Positions 44,975 through 56,117 of a stretch of 64,000 nucleotides of DNA are shown here, one piece after another. A program made the translations under genes and the position numbers. Under the pieces are notes generated by a model. That model was not told where the DNA came from and searched no databases. It worked only from the letters and a program-made list of their open reading frames with translations. This stretch comes from Prionace glauca (taxonomy: Eukaryota; Chordata; Chondrichthyes; Carcharhiniformes; Carcharhinidae), in contig CM075760.1 of assembly GCA_037974335.1 (NCBI GenBank), positions 42,288,103-42,352,102 of the forward strand. Direction: 5' to 3'. How positions within the stretch are numbered: the first letter of the stretch is position 1; each line of letters starts with the position of its first letter.

Positions 44975-45149
44975 TTCTAGCGGTTAGATTCTGTTGTTAT
45001 TGCTTCTGCTCTCAATTACATCCAGAACTGTATTTTGTTCATTCTCACAGCTGATCAATGGGGAGGGTCAGAGGGTTTCTTTCTGTTGGACTGGCCGGTT
45101 TCAGCCTCCAGTGGGCTGATTCTCTTTAAGTCTTGTGAATAACTGGTTT

Positions 45150-45345
45150 CAAATTTCACAAGAATCACAGAGTAACAAGATGTTAGGAAGTTCACAGATA
45201 TTTAGTTAGCATTTCTGTTTGAAACACCCCCAAATACCCATCCAATTTCCCTTATAATTGTTTATTGTCTCCACTTCCTCCACCCTCCTAGGCAGTGAGT
45301 TCCAGGTTATTACCATTTGCTGCATCAAAATATTCTTCCTCACAA
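45150..45345 (-). mobile_element. CR1 3' fragment, reverse
   Basis: Shared with 36190-36390 in the F flank (GATATTTAGTTAGCATTTCT, then TTGCTGCATCAAAATATTC). It is cut off at TTCTTCCTCACAAC by the next element. Confidence 0.6.
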
Positions 45346-45346
45346 C

Positions 45347-45599
45347 TGTTGCATTTCTCATGGCATTGAATAACTGTGTCAGCTGTCTGTATCTGTGACT
45401 TGGTGCTGAGAGTTGTATTTGGGTGATATCACTGATTATTAGACAGCTGTGTCAGAGCTGTAACTTTGAGCTGTATCACAGGAGGGTGCTCTTCCAGAGC
45501 TTTCTCTGGGGTAGTTCCCTCCAGGTGTGAATCATGAATAAACTATTGTAACCTGTTCCTGGGTCTCCTGTGATTAGTTGTAAGAAATACATCACAACA
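45347..45599 (+). mobile_element. Probable solo LTR (fossil)
   Basis: A 253-bp segment beginning TGTTG and ending CAACA, with an AATAAA signal near 45537, found once in the window. It replaces about 275 bp present in the paralogous flank of locus F. No internal retroviral sequence is seen. The family is unknown and its age is uncertain. Confidence 0.4.
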
Positions 45600-47600
45600 G
45601 GACAATAAGGGAATTGAAATAACTGCCCTTGGATGTGGTTGAATGGAATATATCAATCTGGTGTCCATCTACATTCTAGTGAAAGTCTGGAATGTGTCGA
45701 TGTGATGAGTAAGTTGATCGCTTTCTTTGGGAGATATTTACATCCTTGTCCAGCAACTTTGTTTTAAAGAAATTAACACTTGAAAGCTTGGCCACTACAT
45801 GAAATATCAGCACCATAACAGGAGGAGATAAGAAAGACAGTCACACTTTGATCAGTTCATTGGGATACGGGAGTGAGTGTGCAGGTCTGATTTGTTACAT
45901 GTGAAAAATAGCAAGCCTAAATTCATGGTGAGATGGAGTGAAGAGCGGGTCTCAAACACACACAGCTACTTGAGACACAGCAGGGGATGAAATGATTAAT
46001 GTGGCCAGGGGATTGAGACAACATTGTGACACCATCAAGGCACTGACACACACTCCAGAGAGAAACTGAGTTCAAAATAATCAGGATTCAATTAAACGCA
46101 CAGCACATGCTCAGAAAATGAGGAAAATTCAAGTAAAATGGATAATATTATAGATTGGGACAATTAAGAGGTTGGGAGAAATAATACTGTTAAGAGCTGT
46201 CCACAAATTGGATAGGGGTAAAGAGAGAGCTGGAGAATCTTTTACATCCATACTTGATCTGTTGCTTGAAACATCTGTCCTTATGTACCTAGAACTCACA
46301 GCGCTCCTTCAGGAGAAGATTGAGTAGATGTTACCCCAAGCAGGGCCAGAACAGAACTGGAAAATAACAGAGTGAAATTGAGTGAGGGGACAGAGAGAGT
46401 TCTCCTCCCCCTCAAGGTGTGAACCGTAAGAATCCTGGGGGACCCTGGATTTCAGGTTTACTTGCTAATTAGTGAACATTAAATGAAATTCTCTGACTGG
46501 CTGTGCCTTGATTTTGAATTTGATTGTTACACTTCTCCTGTTTATATTCCTGTTGTGATTACGGTCTGGATAAGGATGGTTAACAGGTGACAGGATGGGA
46601 AATTGTGGTTTGGATCTTCACTGACCAAATGTTTTATTGATCCGGAAGGTGTAAAAGAGACAAAACTTCAGCAGAAATCTGGCAGAGCTGAGAACTTGCT
46701 GTGTGGAACCAGGGAGATAAACAGGTCCCCGAGGACAGAGAAAACAAAAGTGCCTTGAATCCTAGATGACACCTGGGTGTCAAGGCCACCATGTTTTCAC
46801 TGCTTGGCACGGGAATGCTGATTCCCTGTATCAGGGACAGAGCGTGGGGAAGACAATTGTTTAAGAGGTTGATGTGGATTGTGTGGGTACAGATGGTTCA
46901 ATGACAGGTTTTGTAATTGGTCTGTTCAAATATTAGCTGGGTAATGATTGGGTTAGATCAGTCTCCATAGACTTTGTGATGTAAAAAAGTACAGGAAGGG
47001 ATTCCCTGAGCACAGAGATTTGTCGGAGTTTTACATTTTGCATTGACTGGTGCCGTGGCATCTGGGGCAGAGCAGGGAGCATTTCCATGGAGATGCTGCT
47101 TCTACCCAGAGTGTAATGGTAATGCTGCTGCACTTTGAAACTACTGCTCAGACATTAGCCTGTGTCAACTCTTATTGATACTGAATAAAATCTAACCACT
47201 GTCACCAGTAAGGGTTATCACTGGGAATCATTTCAGAGTTTGGGGAAAGGGGAGAAAGGGTTAATTGACTCCTTGAATCCCATTTTCGAACATCACTGTG
47301 TCAAAAATAAAATTTCATCTCCCCCTCTGGCTCCTTTGCCAATTACCTTAGAGAGACTCACTTTCTGTTAAAGAGCCTGCCAACCCCTCTCACCCACTTT
47401 CCCTAAACTGCATCAATCTCATCAGGAAAAGACCAGAAAAGTCAAATAGCTTTACTGATAAAAGTTTATTAATGAAACAGAACATGTTTTTAAAAAGCAG
47501 AACATAACTTGAGGATCAAAGACAACCAGAGTAAAAGGATGTTCACAATGTTCTGGACACAAACGGTTTCTCTTTAATTTATCTGTAGCCTGTTCCCTGC
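45600..47600. other. Intergenic, no gene recognised
   Basis: 45600-45700 continues the shared F/G flank (GGACAATAAGGGAATTG). The remainder shows no long open frame, SINE or CR1 that I can identify. Composition is A/T-rich. Confidence 0.35.
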
Positions 47601-47835
47601 CCTCTTTGTGGAACACCCTCCGCTCAGTCCACAAGCATGACCCTGACCTTCCGCTTGCCATTAGAATTCCCCACCTTACTCTCACGTTCACATTTCTGTC
47701 CTCGGCCTGCTGCAATGTTCCGGAGAAACCCAACACAAGCTGGAGAAACAGCCCCTCATCTTCCCTGGAGGCAATTTACAGCCTTCTGGATTCAACACTG
47801 AGTCCAACAACTTCACATCCTGAACTCTCTCCAAT
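47601..47835 (+). repeat. Unidentified dispersed-repeat fragment
   Basis: The stretch CTCGGCCTGCTGCAATGTTC to CAACACTGAGTCCAACAACT reads LLQCSGETQHKLEKQPLIF in one frame. It looks like a decayed piece of an interspersed element rather than a host gene. The family is not recognised. Confidence 0.35.
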
Positions 47836-49155
47836 TTTGACTTGTTTTTGCTGAGTGCTACTCTGCATTTTGTTTTCATGTTTTTTTGGCTTCCAAACAG
47901 AGCTGTCCTTTATTCTGTCATTAACATTTAACCAGATCATTTGTTTCTTTTGTACAATCACTACCTCTCCCTTTGCCCTGTTGGCATTTTTGCTATTTGA
48001 TCTCACCCATACTCTGACCAATCCCTGACTTTTCCTTGTGTTCTACCTGACGATTATTCGGTGACTAATTCAAACTCTTTCAAGCATTCCAGTTTAATGT
48101 GACAACAAGAACTCTTAATTCTCTTAACAATCTTCCTTTATTTAACACTTTCAATACCAATTCAAACTTAAAACGGTTGCAACACTTTCACTCTCATCAC
48201 TTTCACTCTCATTGAACATTAACTCTAATTATTTAACTGAAAATAAACACTACCCAGTTAGAATGAAGTCTGTTCTCGATGTAAAATCTGTCCTTTTGGT
48301 ATCTGATGGTGTTCTTTAGGGCCAGTGTTCTTTTTGTCATGGTTGATCTCTAGAGTTATCACTGCTGACAAAGCACTGCACATATCTTTTATCTACAAAA
48401 TGTTTCAACTTACCAGACAATAATCTGGCACCCAGCCAATGCTGTAACTGGAAACTGATGACATACGCAGCCAATGAAATTACTTGTAAATGATTCCACT
48501 CTGTTTGGTTCAGATGGCATGTAGCTCACATCACCTCCATAAAACTCAGGGCCATCATGAATACCTCAAAGTAAACAAATTCCCATATTTGGGCAACACA
48601 GGAAGCTTCAGCTCACAGTTCCCAGACCAGGTCATCACTCACAGTAACTCTGCAGCCTTCATCTGTTTTTAATTATAAATTGACCGAAAATCCCAGCATG
48701 CTTAATTCACAGTCACCATTGCTTTCAAAAACTAATACTATCATCATGGAAGTCAAAAATCATTGTTGTAGTCATTCCTTGTCCATCTATATGACCCTCT
48801 CCCCTTTCTCAGCAGCATCAAATCCATCACATTTCTCCCTTGCTTTAGTTCTGAAGTAGAGTTAAACACTAATTCTGTTTATCTCTCCGCAGATGCTGCC
48901 AAAACTGTTGCTTTTTTCCAGTTCATTCTGTGTTTATTTCAGATCTACCTGTAGTGGTTGGAAAAGTACTATTTATCATCCAGGATAAAATAAATGTCCT
49001 TCATCAGCTTTTGTGGGTCATTTCAGTAGAAATGTATTCTCCCGGACTCAAAGAGCATCAGCCCACTGGAAGCAAAGTTGTGAGACTGGCCAGACCAGCA
49101 GAAAGAAACACTCTGACCCTCTCACTTCACCAACAGCAGAATCCAACACCTGGAA
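47836..49155. other. Intergenic and 3' flank of locus H
   Basis: R3 lies at 48870-48945. 48945-49155 is the 3' flank of H, with phrases shared with the E 3' flank (TCATCCAGGATAAAATAAATG). Otherwise unremarkable A/T-rich sequence. Confidence 0.4.
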
Positions 49156-50082
49156 TCACTTGTGAACTCGCTGGTGTCTCTGCAGGTTGGATGATCGATT
49201 GAATCTCTTCGCACACACAGAGCAGGTGAACGGTCTCTCCCCAGTGTGAACTCGCTGGTGTCTTTGCTGTGTGGATGATCTCCTAAACCTCTTTGAGCAG
49301 AGAGAGCAGGGAAACGGTCTCTCGTCAGTGTGAATGGGTTGGTGGACCATCAGTTCCCGAGAGCTTTTGAAGCCACTCCCACAGTCAGAGCATTTAAAGG
49401 GTCTTTCCTGGGTATGAGTGACCTTGTGGCTCAATAGGTTGGGCAACTGAGTGAATCCCTTCCCACACATAGAGCAGGTGTATGGTTTCTCTCTGGTGTG
49501 AACCCGTAGGTGCGTCAACAGATTGTTCAATCGAGTGAATTCTTTCCCACAGTCAGAGCAGGTGAATGGCCTCTCCCCGGTGTGAATGCGCTGGTGGGTC
49601 AGCAGATTGTTTAACCGGGAGAATCCTTTCTCACACACAGAGCAGGTGAATGGCTTCTCCCCAGTATGAATTTGTTGGTGTACTCGCAGGTTGTATGATG
49701 TTCTAAATGACTTTGTGCAGTGAGAGCAGCTGAATGGTCTCTCCTCAGTGTGAATGTGCTGGTGGGACACCAGATCTCCAGAGCATTTGAAACCACTCCC
49801 ACAGTCAGAGCATTTAAAGGGTCTCTCATTAGTGTGACTAACTTTGTGTTTCAGCAGGTTGGATAACTGACTGAATCCTTTCCCACACACAGAGCAGGTG
49901 AATGGCCTCTCTCCAGTGTGAACTCCCTGATGTGTTTGTAAATGGGATAACTGAGTAAATCTCTTCCCACATACACAGCAGGTGAATGGTCTCTCTCCAG
50001 TGTGACTGCGTCGATGAGTTTCCAGTGCAGATGGGTACCTGAATCCTTTCCCACAGTCCTCACATTTCCACAGTTTTTCCAT
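49156..50082 (-). CDS. C2H2 zinc-finger protein, locus H (11 fingers)
   Basis: 308 residues, eleven C2H2 fingers, presumed nuclear DNA-binding protein. The start is [20 protein letters not shown] at 50082; the open frame extends twelve codons further but only from a TTG, directly after the relic-finger TGA (50119-50121). The recurring pair [11 protein letters not shown] / [11 protein letters not shown] occurs twice (fingers 4-5 and 9-10), each after a [10 protein letters not shown]- or [10 protein letters not shown]-type linker. The array is thus partly a duplicated five-finger block. Finger 10 reads SSTQQRH, with Gln in place of the usual core Leu. It faces locus I across promoter block P6. 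The acceptor gives an exon start at 50409. Confidence 0.9.
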   Translation of the reverse strand: MEKLWKCEDCGKGFRYPSALETHRRSHTGERPFTCCVCGKRFTQLSHLQTHQGVHTGERPFTCSVCGKGFSQLSNLLKHKVSHTNERPFKCSDCGSGFKCSGDLVSHQHIHTEERPFSCSHCTKSFRTSYNLRVHQQIHTGEKPFTCSVCEKGFSRLNNLLTHQRIHTGERPFTCSDCGKEFTRLNNLLTHLRVHTREKPYTCSMCGKGFTQLPNLLSHKVTHTQERPFKCSDCGSGFKSSRELMVHQPIHTDERPFPCSLCSKRFRRSSTQQRHQRVHTGERPFTCSVCAKRFNRSSNLQRHQRVHK

Positions 50083-50409
50083 AGTGTAGGTGCACTTGTG
50101 ACTGTCCAGGTTTGACAATCAGTTCAGTCACATTACATGGATATGATCTCTCTGCTGCAATGTATTTTCAGCATGTCTAACTGCTACAGTTCTTTCCACA
50201 GTCACTCAGGTGTATGCATGTTTCAGTATGTGTGTGTCTCGGTGCTTTTCCAGTCACACTATTTAAAATCTCCTGAAGCAGACAAAGCAGAGAAACACAT
50301 TTCCATTCTAGATTCAAATATTCAAGTCCCAATTAATTGAGTGACTGTGTTAGATCTTGAAGTCAAGTTTGGTTTGATATTCTTCTTTAAATCTTCACTT
50401 TCTGATATT
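50083..50409 (-). other. Locus H leader with relic fingers
   Basis: The acceptor TCCTTTTGCAG lies just above 50409 on the minus strand. A relic finger (GACTGTGGAAAGAACTGTAG) lies near 50200, and the last relic finger has AACTGATTGTCAAACCTGG with TGA at 50119-50121. Confidence 0.6.
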
Positions 50410-50719
50410 CTGCAAAAGGAATATACAAATATCATCAATGTCAGTACAGGGTAGAAATTCAGAACAGACAATTCTAGTTTCTATGGAACATTCTGTCCTC
50501 TCTCATTCCCCTAAAGCTGTGAATCCCCATTCCACACACTCTCCCTCCATTCTCACTCTGCTGTATCTAATATTCACCCTCCCAATTCTCCTGAAGGTGC
50601 TGTTTGAGGTTGATTGACAGATCCATGTTCACTGCTTCCTGTCCTGGACTCAGAGAGCTGAAAGTTTGCATGCAAGCTGCCAGACAGACATATGTCTACA
50701 TTAGTGGACAAATAATGTG

Positions 50720-51300
50720 TGGAAGAAACCGACTGCACTCACTTCCTTATCCTCCAGTTGCTGCAAGTCCCCAATTTCCCCCAGAATGAGGAAAGAAATG
50801 GAAAGGGGGAGACATTGATTTCCTCCCAGATGTTGCACAGAGGAGGAAGTTTCAGCCTGAAGCTCATTGGACAACTTCTGCACTGTGGCGTCACAATGGA
50901 GCCCTGCCTGAATCAGCCAATAGAAATTATTCGGCTCCGCAGTGACGTCACAGGTTTCCAGTGCGCAGGCCCGGTGCGGACCCGGGAGCCCCGCCCCCAC
51001 CCGTTGATCCCCTCCCCCTCTTCGAGCCAAGGTTTCCAGCCTCGCGGCTGGCGGCTCCGCCCAGAGCGAGAAGCCGCTTGGTGGCCTGCCCCCCATCTAA
51101 GACCAGGGACTGCGCATGTCTAAGGAGAAGAGGAAGCTGCGCATGTGCGGGACTGTGCCTTCCGTCTCTGACCTTCATGCTGAGATGTTGACCAATGGAA
51201 GGAGCTGGAGGACCGGAAGAATGCTGGTCCTCCAGCCAATCGGAGCGCGAGCTTTGTGTGAATGAAGATTGAGTATCAGAAAACCGAAAACTTGCTCCTG
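50720..51300. promoter_or_regulatory. Bidirectional CpG promoter P6 between loci H and I
   Basis: A GC-rich block with inverted CCAAT motifs (CATTGGACA at 50868; CCAATAGAAA at 50919), CCAATCGG at 51236 and NRF1-like CTGCGCATGTG at 51137. It sits between minus-strand exon H (start 50409) and plus-strand locus I. The plus-strand first exon includes TGAATGAAGATTGAGTATCA (51259-51278), shared with P4 and P5. It is inferred to drive both genes. Confidence 0.6.
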
Positions 51301-51309
51301 TCTCCAACA

Positions 51310-51662
51310 TTTCCGGTGGGCGATGGAGGGGGCCGTCCATCCTGACTGTCTGCCCCTCTACCGCGGCTATGTTCGCGGCCAGGTGTCCCTGGAGAGGGAG
51401 CATGCGGTGTCCACAGGCGTAGTTGAAGCCTTCGCGCTCGTTGGGCACCACAGGGGCTGGGGTGCATTATTGACCCTAATAATCACACTATAATTTGATG
51501 TTTTTAAATCTCCTTTGCACTTTGATTTTGTTCTGCCTGTTCCCTTTTTTTGGCCCCTTTTACTTTGTCCCAATGTAATTTGAGTTTGTTTGTTTGGTTT
51601 GACCTTAAAAGAGGCCGACATTTACGGTCAGGGAATGTAGATTTATTTCACCTAAAAGAGGC
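51310..51662 (+). repeat. Repeat R1 inserted in the first exon of locus I
   Basis: The paralogous exon at 25625-25678 runs GTCTGCAACATCT directly into the donor. Here CCAACAT (51303-51309) is followed by about 350 bp including the longest R1 copy, then CCAACATCT (51662-51670) and GTGAGTAAAA. CCAACAT is the apparent target duplication. The insert carries ATG frames in the 5' untranslated region, one reading PLYRGYVRGQVSLEREHAVS. Confidence 0.65.
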
Positions 51663-51670
51663 CAACATCT

Positions 51671-51676
51671 GTGAGT
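51671..51676 (+). other. Splice donor of the locus I first exon
   Basis: CAACATCT then GTGAGTAAAA, the same junction as at 25679. Its retention suggests that the enlarged exon is still spliced to the acceptor at 52668. Confidence 0.55.
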
Positions 51677-51764
51677 AAAACACTTTATTTTCTTCCCCCT
51701 TTCCATTTCTTATTATTTCTAACTTTGTAATATATTACTGTAGCTACATTATATCCATCCAGTC

Positions 51765-52000
51765 ATAAAGTCATTGCAGCACAGAAGGAGTCTATTGGGT
51801 AACTTGAGTCACAGAATCCCTACAGTGCAGAAGGAGGCCTTTTGGCCCATCAAGTCTGCGCTGACTCTCCAACAGAGCATTCTTCCCAGGCCCTCTCCCG
51901 GATTTACGACAGAATTACCCTGCTAAACCCCCCAATCCACACATCCTGAGACACTAAGTGGCAATTGAGCATGGGCAATCAACCTAACCTGTATGTCTGA
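51765..52000 (-). mobile_element. SINE/CR1-type 3' segments, reverse
   Basis: ATAAAGTCATTGCAGCACAG and GTGCAGAAGGAGGCCTTTTG are reverse 3' segments. They are followed by ACACTAAGTGGCAATTGAGC and CAATCAACCTAACCTGTATG of the SINE body. The A/B-box half is missing. Confidence 0.55.
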
Positions 52001-52004
52001 CAGA

Positions 52005-52130
52005 CAGTAAGAAGTCTCACAATACCAGGTTAAAGTCCAACAGGTTTATTTGGTAGCAGAGATGTTCACCTGATGTGAGAATTCTTACTGCGCCTACCCC
52101 AGTCCAATGCAGACATCTCCACATCATGTT
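52005..52130. mobile_element. Penelope-like tails, head-to-head remnant
   Basis: A reverse tail (GTAAGAAGTCTCACAATACC, then GTTAAAGTCCAACAGG) is joined to a forward tail (TTCTTACTGCGCCTACCCCA, then CATCTCCACATCATG), with the middle missing. It is a small internally deleted version of the arrangement at 39973-42629. Confidence 0.55.
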
Positions 52131-52194
52131 ATGGACTGCAGATTGATTCTCTACAGAATGAACCAATCAGTCCTATTCTATTTCTTTGCCAACA

Positions 52195-52330
52195 ATGCAA
52201 GTTTTATTTTCTTTGAATGCGCGCCCAATTTCATTTTGAAATGATTGAACATTTTCAGTTCCACCATCTTCATAGGCAGCGAGTTCCAGATCAGATGCTG
52301 TCCCTACCTAAGTATAAATATTCCTCAAAT
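52195..52330 (-). mobile_element. Old CR1-like fragment, reverse
   Basis: Shares CCAATTTCATTTTGAAATGA and TCATAGGCAGCGAGTTCCAG with 28195-28260. Confidence 0.4.
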
Positions 52331-52668
52331 CCCTGCTCTACTATTATTCAAATAATGTCCTGTTATATTACACTTTTATCCCGTATGAGAGACATCTGTC
52401 TGGTAGCCTGCATGGAGATTTTCAGCTCTGTGTCCAGGACAGGAAGCAGTGAGCATGGATCTGTCAATCTGCCTCAATCAGCACCTTCAGGAGAATTGAG
52501 AGGGTGAACATGAGACACAGCAGAGTGAGAATAGAGGGAGAGCGTGGAAGGAGATTTACAGCTGTTGGGGAATGAGAGAGGAAAGAATGTTACATAGAAA
52601 CTAGAATTGTCTGTTCTGAATTTCTATTCTGTACTGACACTGATGACTTGTGTAAATTCCTTTGACAG

Positions 52669-53025
52669 GGTATCAGAAGGTGAGGATTTACAGACAGAAA
52701 TCTCAAATCAAACATCACATCAGCATGTGGCAGAGTCACTCAATTCATCAGGACCTCAATATCATTGACCTTTGAATCTAGAAGGAGAAATGTTTCTCTG
52801 TTCTGTCTGCTTCAGAAGATTTTAAGCATCAGTGTGACTGGAAAAGCAGCAAAACAAACACACCCGAGTGAGAGTGTTCCAGTGCACTATGTGTGGAAAG
52901 AGCTTTAACCAGTTATACAGCCTGAAAATACATCACAACATTCACAGCGAGGAGAGACTGTACCTGTGTTCTGTGTGACATTTAACTGATTGTTTAACCT
53001 GGAGAGTCACAAGGACACCCGCACC
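52669..53025 (+). other. Locus I leader with relic fingers
   Basis: Acceptor CCTTTGACAG ends 52668. The best-preserved relic finger of the family reads CTMCGKSFNQLYSLKIHHNIH at 52885-52950. The last relic has TTTAACTGATTGTTTAACCT with TGA at 52987-52989, twelve codons before the ATG. Confidence 0.7.
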
Positions 53026-53871
53026 ATGGAGAAACCGTGGAAATGTGCGGACTGTGGGAAAGGATTCAGTTTTCCATCTCAGCTGGAAATTCATCGGCGC
53101 AGTCACTCTGGGGAGAGACCGTTCACCTGCTCTGTGTGTGGGAAGGGATACACTCAAATAATTGATTTACAGAGACACAAGCGAGTTCACACTGGGGAAA
53201 GGCCATTCACTTGCTCTGAGTGTGGGAAAGGATTCACTCGATTATCCAGTCTGCAGAGACACAACCGATTTCACACTGGGGAGAGACCTTTCACCTGCTC
53301 TGTGTGTGGGAAGGGATTCACTCAGTTAATTGATTTGCAGAGCCATCAGCGAGTTCACACTGGGGAGAGGCCGTTCACTTGCTCTGTGTGTGGGAAAGGA
53401 TTCAGTGTGGCATCAGGTCTGCGGAGACACCAGTTAGTTCACACTGGGGAGAGGCCGTTCACTTGTTCTGTATGTGGGAAAGATTTCAGTCAGTTGCCCT
53501 ACTTGCTGAGGCACAATGTCATTCACACCCAGGAGAGACCCTTTAAATGCTCTGACTGTGGGAGGGATTTCAAAAGCTCTCAGCTAATGATGTCCCACCA
53601 GCGCATTCACACTGAGGAGAGACCGTTCAGCTGCTCTCACTGCACAAAGAGATTCAGATCATCATCTGCCCTGCGGACACACCAGCGAGTTCACACTGGG
53701 GAGAGACCATTCACCTGCACCGTGTGTGGGACGGGATTCACTCAGTCATCCCGACTGCAGAGACACCAGCGAGTTCACACTGGGGAGAGACCATTCACCT
53801 GCACCGTTTGTGGGACGGGATTCACTCACTCATCCCGACTGCAGAAACACCAGCGAGTTCACAAGTCATAA
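53026..53871 (+). CDS. C2H2 zinc-finger protein, locus I (10 fingers)
   Basis: A 281-residue array of ten C2H2 fingers, presumed nuclear DNA-binding protein. It starts [20 protein letters not shown] at the linker-derived ATG. Fingers 7-8 ([16 protein letters not shown] / [16 protein letters not shown]) are the recurring pair. Finger 7 is shortened by a residue in the SSQLMMSH stretch. Fingers 9 and 10 are a recent near-identical duplication (CTVCGTGFT[QH]SSRLQ[RK]H). Relatives end HQRVHK and TGA; here the codons after HK read TCATAA. They come from a reverse CR1 3' end inserted exactly at the stop, so the element supplies the last residue and the stop. It is divergent from locus H. Confidence 0.9.
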   Translation: MEKPWKCADCGKGFSFPSQLEIHRRSHSGERPFTCSVCGKGYTQIIDLQRHKRVHTGERPFTCSECGKGFTRLSSLQRHNRFHTGERPFTCSVCGKGFTQLIDLQSHQRVHTGERPFTCSVCGKGFSVASGLRRHQLVHTGERPFTCSVCGKDFSQLPYLLRHNVIHTQERPFKCSDCGRDFKSSQLMMSHQRIHTEERPFSCSHCTKRFRSSSALRTHQRVHTGERPFTCTVCGTGFTQSSRLQRHQRVHTGERPFTCTVCGTGFTHSSRLQKHQRVHKS

Positions 53872-54255
53872 AGTCATACAGTACAGAAAGGGCCTTTCAG
53901 CCCATCAAGTCTGCACTGACAAAACTATACTAAATTTGCATTAATCCACTTTCCAGCACTTGACTGATGGTATTTGAACTGTCAAAACATTCCAATGCTC
54001 ATCCATGTGCTTTTTAAAGGTTGTGAGGTTTCCTGACTCTACTACCCACCCAGACAGTGAATTCCAGACTCCCACCACCCTCTGGGTGAAAACATTTTTC
54101 TTCAAATCCCCCAAAACCTCCTGTCCCTCACCTTAAAATGATGCCACCTCATTATTGACCCTTCAAATAAGGGATACAGCTGCTTCCTATCCACCCTGTC
54201 CATACCCCTCATAATCTTATACACCTCAACCATGTCCCCCCTCAGCCTTCTGGGG
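53866..54255 (-). mobile_element. CR1-type LINE 3' fragment, reverse, at the stop codon of locus I
   Basis: TCATAAAGTCATACAGTACA, the AAGGGCCTTTCAGCCCATCA block and, further right, the decayed C-terminal domain (CTTATACACCTCAACCATGT). It begins inside the terminal codon region of locus I. Confidence 0.7.
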
Positions 54256-54309
54256 AGCCTCCTGTCGACACAGGCAGATACAAAGATGAAAAGACGAAAC
54301 CCAGCATCA

Positions 54310-55798
54310 ACTTCCGGGGAAATGCCGGAAGATTGGAAAACGGCTAATGTTACGCCGTTGTTTAAGAAGGGTGCCAGGCAAAAGGCGGGGAATTATAGGC
54401 CGGTTAGTTTAACGTCTGTGGTAGGTAAAATGTTAGAATCCGTCATTAAGGAGGAAATAGCGAGGCATCTTGAGGGGAATTGCTTGATAGGGTGGACGCA
54501 ACACGGTTTCATTAAAGGGAAGTCGTGTCTGACAAATTTACTGGAGTTCTATGAGGATGTGTCTAGGGCAGTGGATAGAGGAGACCCGGTGGATGTGGTC
54601 TTTCTGGATTTTCAGAAGGCGTTTGACAAGGTACCTCACAAGAGGTTATTGCAGAAGGTCAGGGGACATGGAGTTGGGGGTAGGGTCTTAGCGTGGATAG
54701 AGGATTGGTTGTCAAATAGGAGGCAGAGAGTGGGGGTCAATGGGTGCTATTCGGATTGGTTGGTGACTAGTGGGGTGCCCCAGGGGTCGGTGCTGGGGCC
54801 TCAGCTATTTACCATTTATATAGATGATCTGGAGGAGGGAACCGAGTGCAGGGTGTCGAAATTTGCTGATGACACCAAGATTGGGGGAAAGGCAAATTGT
54901 GAGGAGGGTGTGGAGAGTCTGCAGAAGGATCTAGATAGGCTGGGCGAATGGGCCAGGAAATGGCAAATGGAATTTAATGTTGGCAAGTGTGAGGTGGTCC
55001 ACTTTGGTAGGAGGAATGGTAGGAAGGACTATTACTTACGTGGCGAAAAACTGCAGCAGGCGACGGTGCAGAGGGACCTCGGGGTCCTTGTGCATGAGTC
55101 GCAAAAACCCAGCTTGCAGGTGCAACAGATGGTCAGGAAGGCGAATGGGATGCTGGCCTTCATAGCGAGAGGGATTGAATATAAAAGTAGGGAGGTCTTG
55201 CTGCAGCTGTATAGGGCATTGGTGAGGCCGCAGCTGGAGTACTGTGTGCAGTTTTGGGCGCCGCACCTGCGTAAGGATATTTTGGCCCTGGAGGGAGTGC
55301 AGAGGAGATTTACTAGGCTGATACCAGAGTTGAGGGGATTGAGCTATGAGGAGAGGCTGAATAAACTAGGCTTGTACTCGTTAGAGTTTAGAAGAATGAG
55401 GGGAGATCTCATTGAGACGTATAAGATGATGAATGGGATGGATAGAATAGAGGTGGAGAGACTCTTCCCGCTCAAAAAAGACAGTAGGACTAGGGGGCAC
55501 AGCCTCAAGATAAGGGGGAGGCGGTTTAGAACAGAGTTGAGGAGGAACTTCTTCACTCAAAGGGTGGTGAATCTCTGGAATTCTCTGCCCGTTGAAGTGG
55601 TGGAGGCTGCCTCGCTAAATATTTTTAAGAAGCGGGTTGATGGGTTTTTGATAAGAGAAGGGATTAAGGGTTATGGGGAGAGGGCGGGAAGGTGGAACTG
55701 AGCCACGACAGATCAGCCATGATCTTATTGAATGGTGGGGCAGGCTCGAAGGGCTAGATGGCCTACTCCTGCTCCTATTTCTTATGTTCTTATGTTCT
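54310..55798 (+). mobile_element. CR1-type LINE, young, with intact RT frame
   Basis: About 460 codons (to the stop at 55701) run unbroken from GEMPEDWKTANVTPLFKKGA through RT motifs FLDFQKAFDKVPHKRLLQK, GVPQGSVLGPQLFTIYIDDL and FADDTK to the C-terminal domain ending GYGERAGRWN. The 3' tail is TTCTTATGTTCTTATGTTCT. The endonuclease and 5' end are missing (5'-truncated), so it is not autonomous. It is the source-like relative of the copies at 4447, 8071, 11283, 37273 and 61237. Confidence 0.92.
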
Positions 55799-55804
55799 AA
55801 CTCC

Positions 55805-56040
55805 AATTAATCACTACAGGCTTTGGACGCATGAGGAACAAAGTGTTTGAAGCTCAAGACTCAGATCCAGCACCAGCCTCATGTTCCACAGAGCAGCCGT
55901 GGTCTCTGCCCTCTTGTATCCATCAGAAGCATGGGCAACGTACAGCACACACCTCAAATCCCTGAAGAGATGTCACTAATGTTGTTTCCACAAAATCCTG
56001 CAAATCTACTGGCAGGATAGACATACCAATGTGAGTGTTC
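55805..56040 (+). mobile_element. LINE C-terminal fragment of another clade
   Basis: It reads MRNKVFEAQ, then in shifted frames the CIHQKHGQRTAHT and KSCKSTGRIDI stretch. This corresponds to the SEAWTTY...LRKIL...W-DR C-terminal region common after RT in several LINE clades. Decayed. Confidence 0.45.
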
Positions 56041-56117
56041 TCTCCTTTACGGTTGAAGAATTTATCTATCCTTTGCCTTAAAAACATTCAACAAACACTG
56101 CCAGGGAATGCCACAGA

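Noticed and set aside
52217-52507. Open frame of 96 codons upstream of locus I.
   Set aside because: It covers an old reverse LINE fragment and intron sequence shared with other loci; no domain or conservation.
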